Shown in pieces: positions 61,744 through 64,000 of a stretch of DNA of 64,000 nt. The DNA lies in NCBI RefSeq assembly GCF_030369635.1, contig NZ_CP128474.1, positions 1,612,001-1,676,000 on the forward strand. The letters run 5' to 3'. The stretch comes from Microbacterium arborescens. GTDB taxonomy: Bacteria; Actinomycetota; Actinomycetes; Actinomycetales; Microbacteriaceae. Position 1 is the stretch's first letter; each line of letters opens with the position of its first letter. Below the pieces are notes generated by a model. It worked only from the letters and a program-made list of their open reading frames with translations, searched no databases and had not been told where the DNA came from. The position numbers were made by a program, and so were the translations under genes.

Positions 61744-63288
61744 ATGGTCACCAGCACCGTCGAGACGCTCAGCCCCACGCGGGTGAAGCTCCACATCACG
61801 GTCAGCCCGGACGAGCTGAAGCCGAGCATCACCCACGCGTACGAGCACATCGCTCAGGACGTGCAGATCCCCGGCTTCCGCAAGGGCAAGGTGCCCGCTC
61901 CCATCATCGACCAGCGTGTCGGCCGCGGTGCGGTCATCGAGCACGCGGTCAGCGAGGGCCTCGACGGCTTCTACCGCGAAGCGGTCGCCGCCAACGAGCT
62001 CCGTGTTCTCGGCCGTCCGTCGGCCGAGGTCGTCGACTGGCCGAGCGACAAGGACTTCTCGGGCGACCTGAAGGTCGAGGTCGAGGTCGACGTCCGTCCC
62101 GAGTTCGAGCTGCCCGCCTACGAGGACATCACCATCGAGGTCGAGCCCGTCGCCACCGACGACGCCGCCATCGATGAGGAGCTCGACCGCCTGCGCGGCC
62201 GCTTCGGCACGCTCGTCACGGTCGACCGCCCGGCCGCGAAGGGCGACTTCGTCGAGCTGGACCTCGTCGCGACCATCGACGGCACCGAGATCGACCGGGC
62301 CGAGGGCGTGTCGTACGAGGTCGGCTCGGGTGAACTGCTCGAGGGCATCGACGAGGCCATCGAGTCGCTCACCGCCGGTGAGGACACCACGTTCCGTTCG
62401 AAGCTCGTCGGCGGCGACCACGCCGGCGAAGAGGCCGAGGTGGCCGTCACCGTCAAGGCCGTCAAGGAGCGCGAGCTCCCCGAGGCCGACGACGACTTCG
62501 CCCAGATGGCGAGCGAGTTCGACACCATCGCCGAGCTGCGCGAAAGCCTCTCCGAGCGCGTCTCGCAGCAGAGCCTGTTCACGCAGGGCGCCGCTGCGCG
62601 CGAGAAGCTCGTCGACGCGCTGCTCGAGAAGATCGAGATCCCCGTGCCGGCCGGACTCGTCGAGGACGAGGTGCACGCTCACCTCGAGGGCGAAGGTCGC
62701 CTGGAAGACGATGCGCACCGTGCCGAGGTGACCGAGGCGAGCGAGAAGCAGTTCCGCACGCAGATGGTGCTCGACAAGATCGCCGAGGCCCACGAGGTGC
62801 AGGTCTCGCAGGACGAGCTGACGCAGTACCTCATCCAGGCGTCCGCGCAGTACGGCATGGCGCCCCAGGACTTCGTCAACGCGCTCCAGCAGAACGGCCA
62901 GCTTCCCGTGATGGTCGGCGAGGTGGCACGCAACAAGGCCCTCGCGGTCGCGCTGGGCAAGGTCACGGTCGTCGACACCGACGGCAAGCCGGTCGACCTG
63001 ACCGGCTTCATCACGGTCGAAGGCGAAGAGACGGCCGCCGACGAGGTCGTCGAGGAGGCGCAGGAGATCGCTGACGCCGCGGCCGATGCCGACGCCGCCG
63101 AGGCGGAGGAGAAGCCCGCCAAGAAGGCTCCGGCCAAGAAGGCTCCCGCCAAGAAGAAGGCGGATGCCGCGGACGAGGCTCCGGCAGCGGACGAGAAGGC
63201 TCCCACCAAGAAGGCCCCGGCCAAGAAGGCGCCGGCGAAGAAGGCCCCGGCCAAGAAGAAGGCCGACGACGAGGCTGCCGCCGAGTGA
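61744..63288 (+). CDS. tig: trigger factor
   Basis: Ribosome-bound chaperone and peptidyl-prolyl isomerase. 514 residues: the N-terminal ribosome-binding domain with the signature GFRKGKVP (residues 43-50), the FKBP domain (about 155-235: [14 protein letters not shown]), and the helical C-terminal arms. After about residue 420 comes a tail that turns from Glu/Asp/Ala to repeated PAKKAPAKK units of Lys, Ala and Pro, common in actinobacterial trigger factors. ATG follows AAAGGAG. clpP follows, the usual neighbour. Confidence 0.97.
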   Translation: MVTSTVETLSPTRVKLHITVSPDELKPSITHAYEHIAQDVQIPGFRKGKVPAPIIDQRVGRGAVIEHAVSEGLDGFYREAVAANELRVLGRPSAEVVDWPSDKDFSGDLKVEVEVDVRPEFELPAYEDITIEVEPVATDDAAIDEELDRLRGRFGTLVTVDRPAAKGDFVELDLVATIDGTEIDRAEGVSYEVGSGELLEGIDEAIESLTAGEDTTFRSKLVGGDHAGEEAEVAVTVKAVKERELPEADDDFAQMASEFDTIAELRESLSERVSQQSLFTQGAAAREKLVDALLEKIEIPVPAGLVEDEVHAHLEGEGRLEDDAHRAEVTEASEKQFRTQMVLDKIAEAHEVQVSQDELTQYLIQASAQYGMAPQDFVNALQQNGQLPVMVGEVARNKALAVALGKVTVVDTDGKPVDLTGFITVEGEETAADEVVEEAQEIADAAADADAAEAEEKPAKKAPAKKAPAKKKADAADEAPAADEKAPTKKAPAKKAPAKKAPAKKKADDEAAAE

Positions 63289-63316
63289 TCCTCTGATCCC
63301 GGCGGTCGTCTGACCG

Positions 63317-63354
63317 GCAAAAGGGGCGGATGCTGCGGCATCCGCCCCTTTTGC
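63317..63354. terminator. bidirectional terminator after tig
   Basis: A perfect 17-bp stem (63317-63333 with 63338-63354) has an A4 on the left and T4 on the right arm, the form of an intrinsic terminator. It separates tig from clpP. Confidence 0.85.
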
Positions 63355-63408
63355 GATGACACGGCTATGCCCACGGCGAACACGGTCGGGGGCACGTGGC
63401 GGCGTCGG

Positions 63409-63414
63409 TAGATT
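63409..63414 (+). promoter_or_regulatory. -10 box TAGATT of clpP
   Basis: TAGATT is 34 bp before the clpP ATG and predicts a leader of about 28 nt that contains the AGGAG ribosome site. Confidence 0.5.
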
Positions 63415-63448
63415 CGACACGTCACGAAACTTCGGATCAGGAGCACAC

Positions 63449-64000
63449 ATGGCTGACCCCCTCATCGCAACAAGCGTCTTCGACAGACTGCTCAAGGACC
63501 GCATCATCTGGCTCGGGTCGGAGGTGCGCGACGAGAACGCGAACGAGATCTGCGCGAAGATCCTCCTGCTCGCCGCCGAGGACTCCGAGAAGGACATCTA
63601 CCTCTACATCAACTCGCCCGGCGGATCCATCACCGCTGGCATGGCGATCTACGACACGATGCAGTTCGTGCCGAACGACATCGTCACGGTCGGCATCGGC
63701 ATGGCCGCCTCGATGGGACAGCTGCTGCTGACCGCGGGCACCAAGGGCAAGCGCTACATCACCCCCAACGCCCGGGTGCTGCTTCACCAGCCGCACGGCG
63801 GCTTCGGCGGAACAGCCAGCGACATCCAGACGCAGGCGCAGTTGATCCTCGACATGAAGCGCCGACTCGCCGAGATCACCGCGGCGCAGACAGGCAAGTC
63901 GGTCGAGCAGATCAACGCCGACGGTGACCGCGACCGGTGGTTCACCGCGCAGGAGGCCCTCGAGTACGGCTTCGTCGACCACATCCGCGAGTCGGCCACC
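63449..64000 (+). CDS. clpP: ATP-dependent Clp protease proteolytic subunit, 3' end cut
   Basis: 184 codons are visible and the gene runs off the window. Serine protease of the ClpP ring: [18 protein letters not shown], the nucleophile Ser in [11 protein letters not shown] and the His in LLHQPHGG; the Asp region ([13 protein letters not shown]) follows. Position right behind tig suggests the first of the two actinobacterial copies (clpP1), with clpP2 and clpX expected beyond the end. SD AGGAG before ATG 63449. Confidence 0.96.
   Translation, partial: MADPLIATSVFDRLLKDRIIWLGSEVRDENANEICAKILLLAAEDSEKDIYLYINSPGGSITAGMAIYDTMQFVPNDIVTVGIGMAASMGQLLLTAGTKGKRYITPNARVLLHQPHGGFGGTASDIQTQAQLILDMKRRLAEITAAQTGKSVEQINADGDRDRWFTAQEALEYGFVDHIRESAT

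Noticed and set aside
63449..64000. Missing stop in clpP read as a frameshift.
   Set aside because: The frame is intact and simply runs past the window end; motifs and length are normal up to that point.

Overview
The window is a dense, high-GC actinobacterial chromosome segment. Gene content and protein style (Ala/Glu tail on S2, GlgE, GatCAB, DUF2017 next to ClpS, DUF6993-type lipoprotein, DivIVA-repeat protein) point to the family Microbacteriaceae, most probably a Microbacterium species. It holds about 64 protein genes (the first, rpsB, and the last, clpP, are cut by the window ends) and four tRNA genes. I saw no insertion sequence, prophage, CRISPR array or rRNA. No stretch above 300 bases lacks a gene; the longest gap is 193 bp (32244-32436).

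Layout. 1-4.5 kb: translation and lipid block rpsB-tsf-pyrH-frr-cdsA plus a coupled DivIVA-repeat gene. 4.5-10.2 kb: lysozyme-fold secreted protein, small zinc-ribbon protein, hydrolase, AI-2E-type permease, an unusual membrane/lipoprotein fusion and a thioredoxin-TPR protein. 10.3-16.6 kb (minus): glgX, glgE, glgB. 16.7-23 kb: cysteine desulfurase with mnmA (tRNA thiolation), a divergent epimerase/DUF4166 pair, ligA. 23-31.5 kb: acyl-CoA ligase, gatCAB, dinB, small genes, and the minus-strand zincin-clpS-DUF2017 operon behind tRNA-His and orn. 32.3-39.8 kb: the clearest accessory region, a seven-gene sugar uptake and oxidation operon (two Gfo/Idh/MocA dehydrogenases, cupin, two LplB/YtcP-type permeases, lipoprotein binding protein, DUF624 protein) behind palindromic operators. 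39.8-49.9 kb: tRNA-Arg, YczE/MocR divergent pair, msrA, ssb paralogue, lipoprotein, ettA, two thioesterases, truncated globin, MscS channel. 50-56.3 kb (minus): two-component system, ABC-2 exporter and pepN. 56.4-64 kb: rpiB-nei-paiB-amidohydrolase, dps, gamma-carbonic anhydrase, tRNA-Gly/tRNA-Pro, tig and clpP.

How it works together. Most genes are packed in translationally coupled runs (ATGA or GTGA overlaps). A striking number of the others show a TANNNT hexamer exactly 6-7 bp in front of the start codon and no Shine-Dalgarno sequence, the arrangement of leaderless actinobacterial mRNAs; I used it to fix many starts. Several divergent pairs share or abut such -10 boxes, and some carry palindromes that look like operators (19964-19977, 32381-32406, 40876-40923). 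The most interesting candidates for new biology are the sugar operon with its operator array, the palindrome lying on a leaderless start codon at 19970, the membrane/lipoprotein fusion at 7483-9267, and a leaderless histidine-kinase mRNA whose first codons form a 21-bp hairpin.
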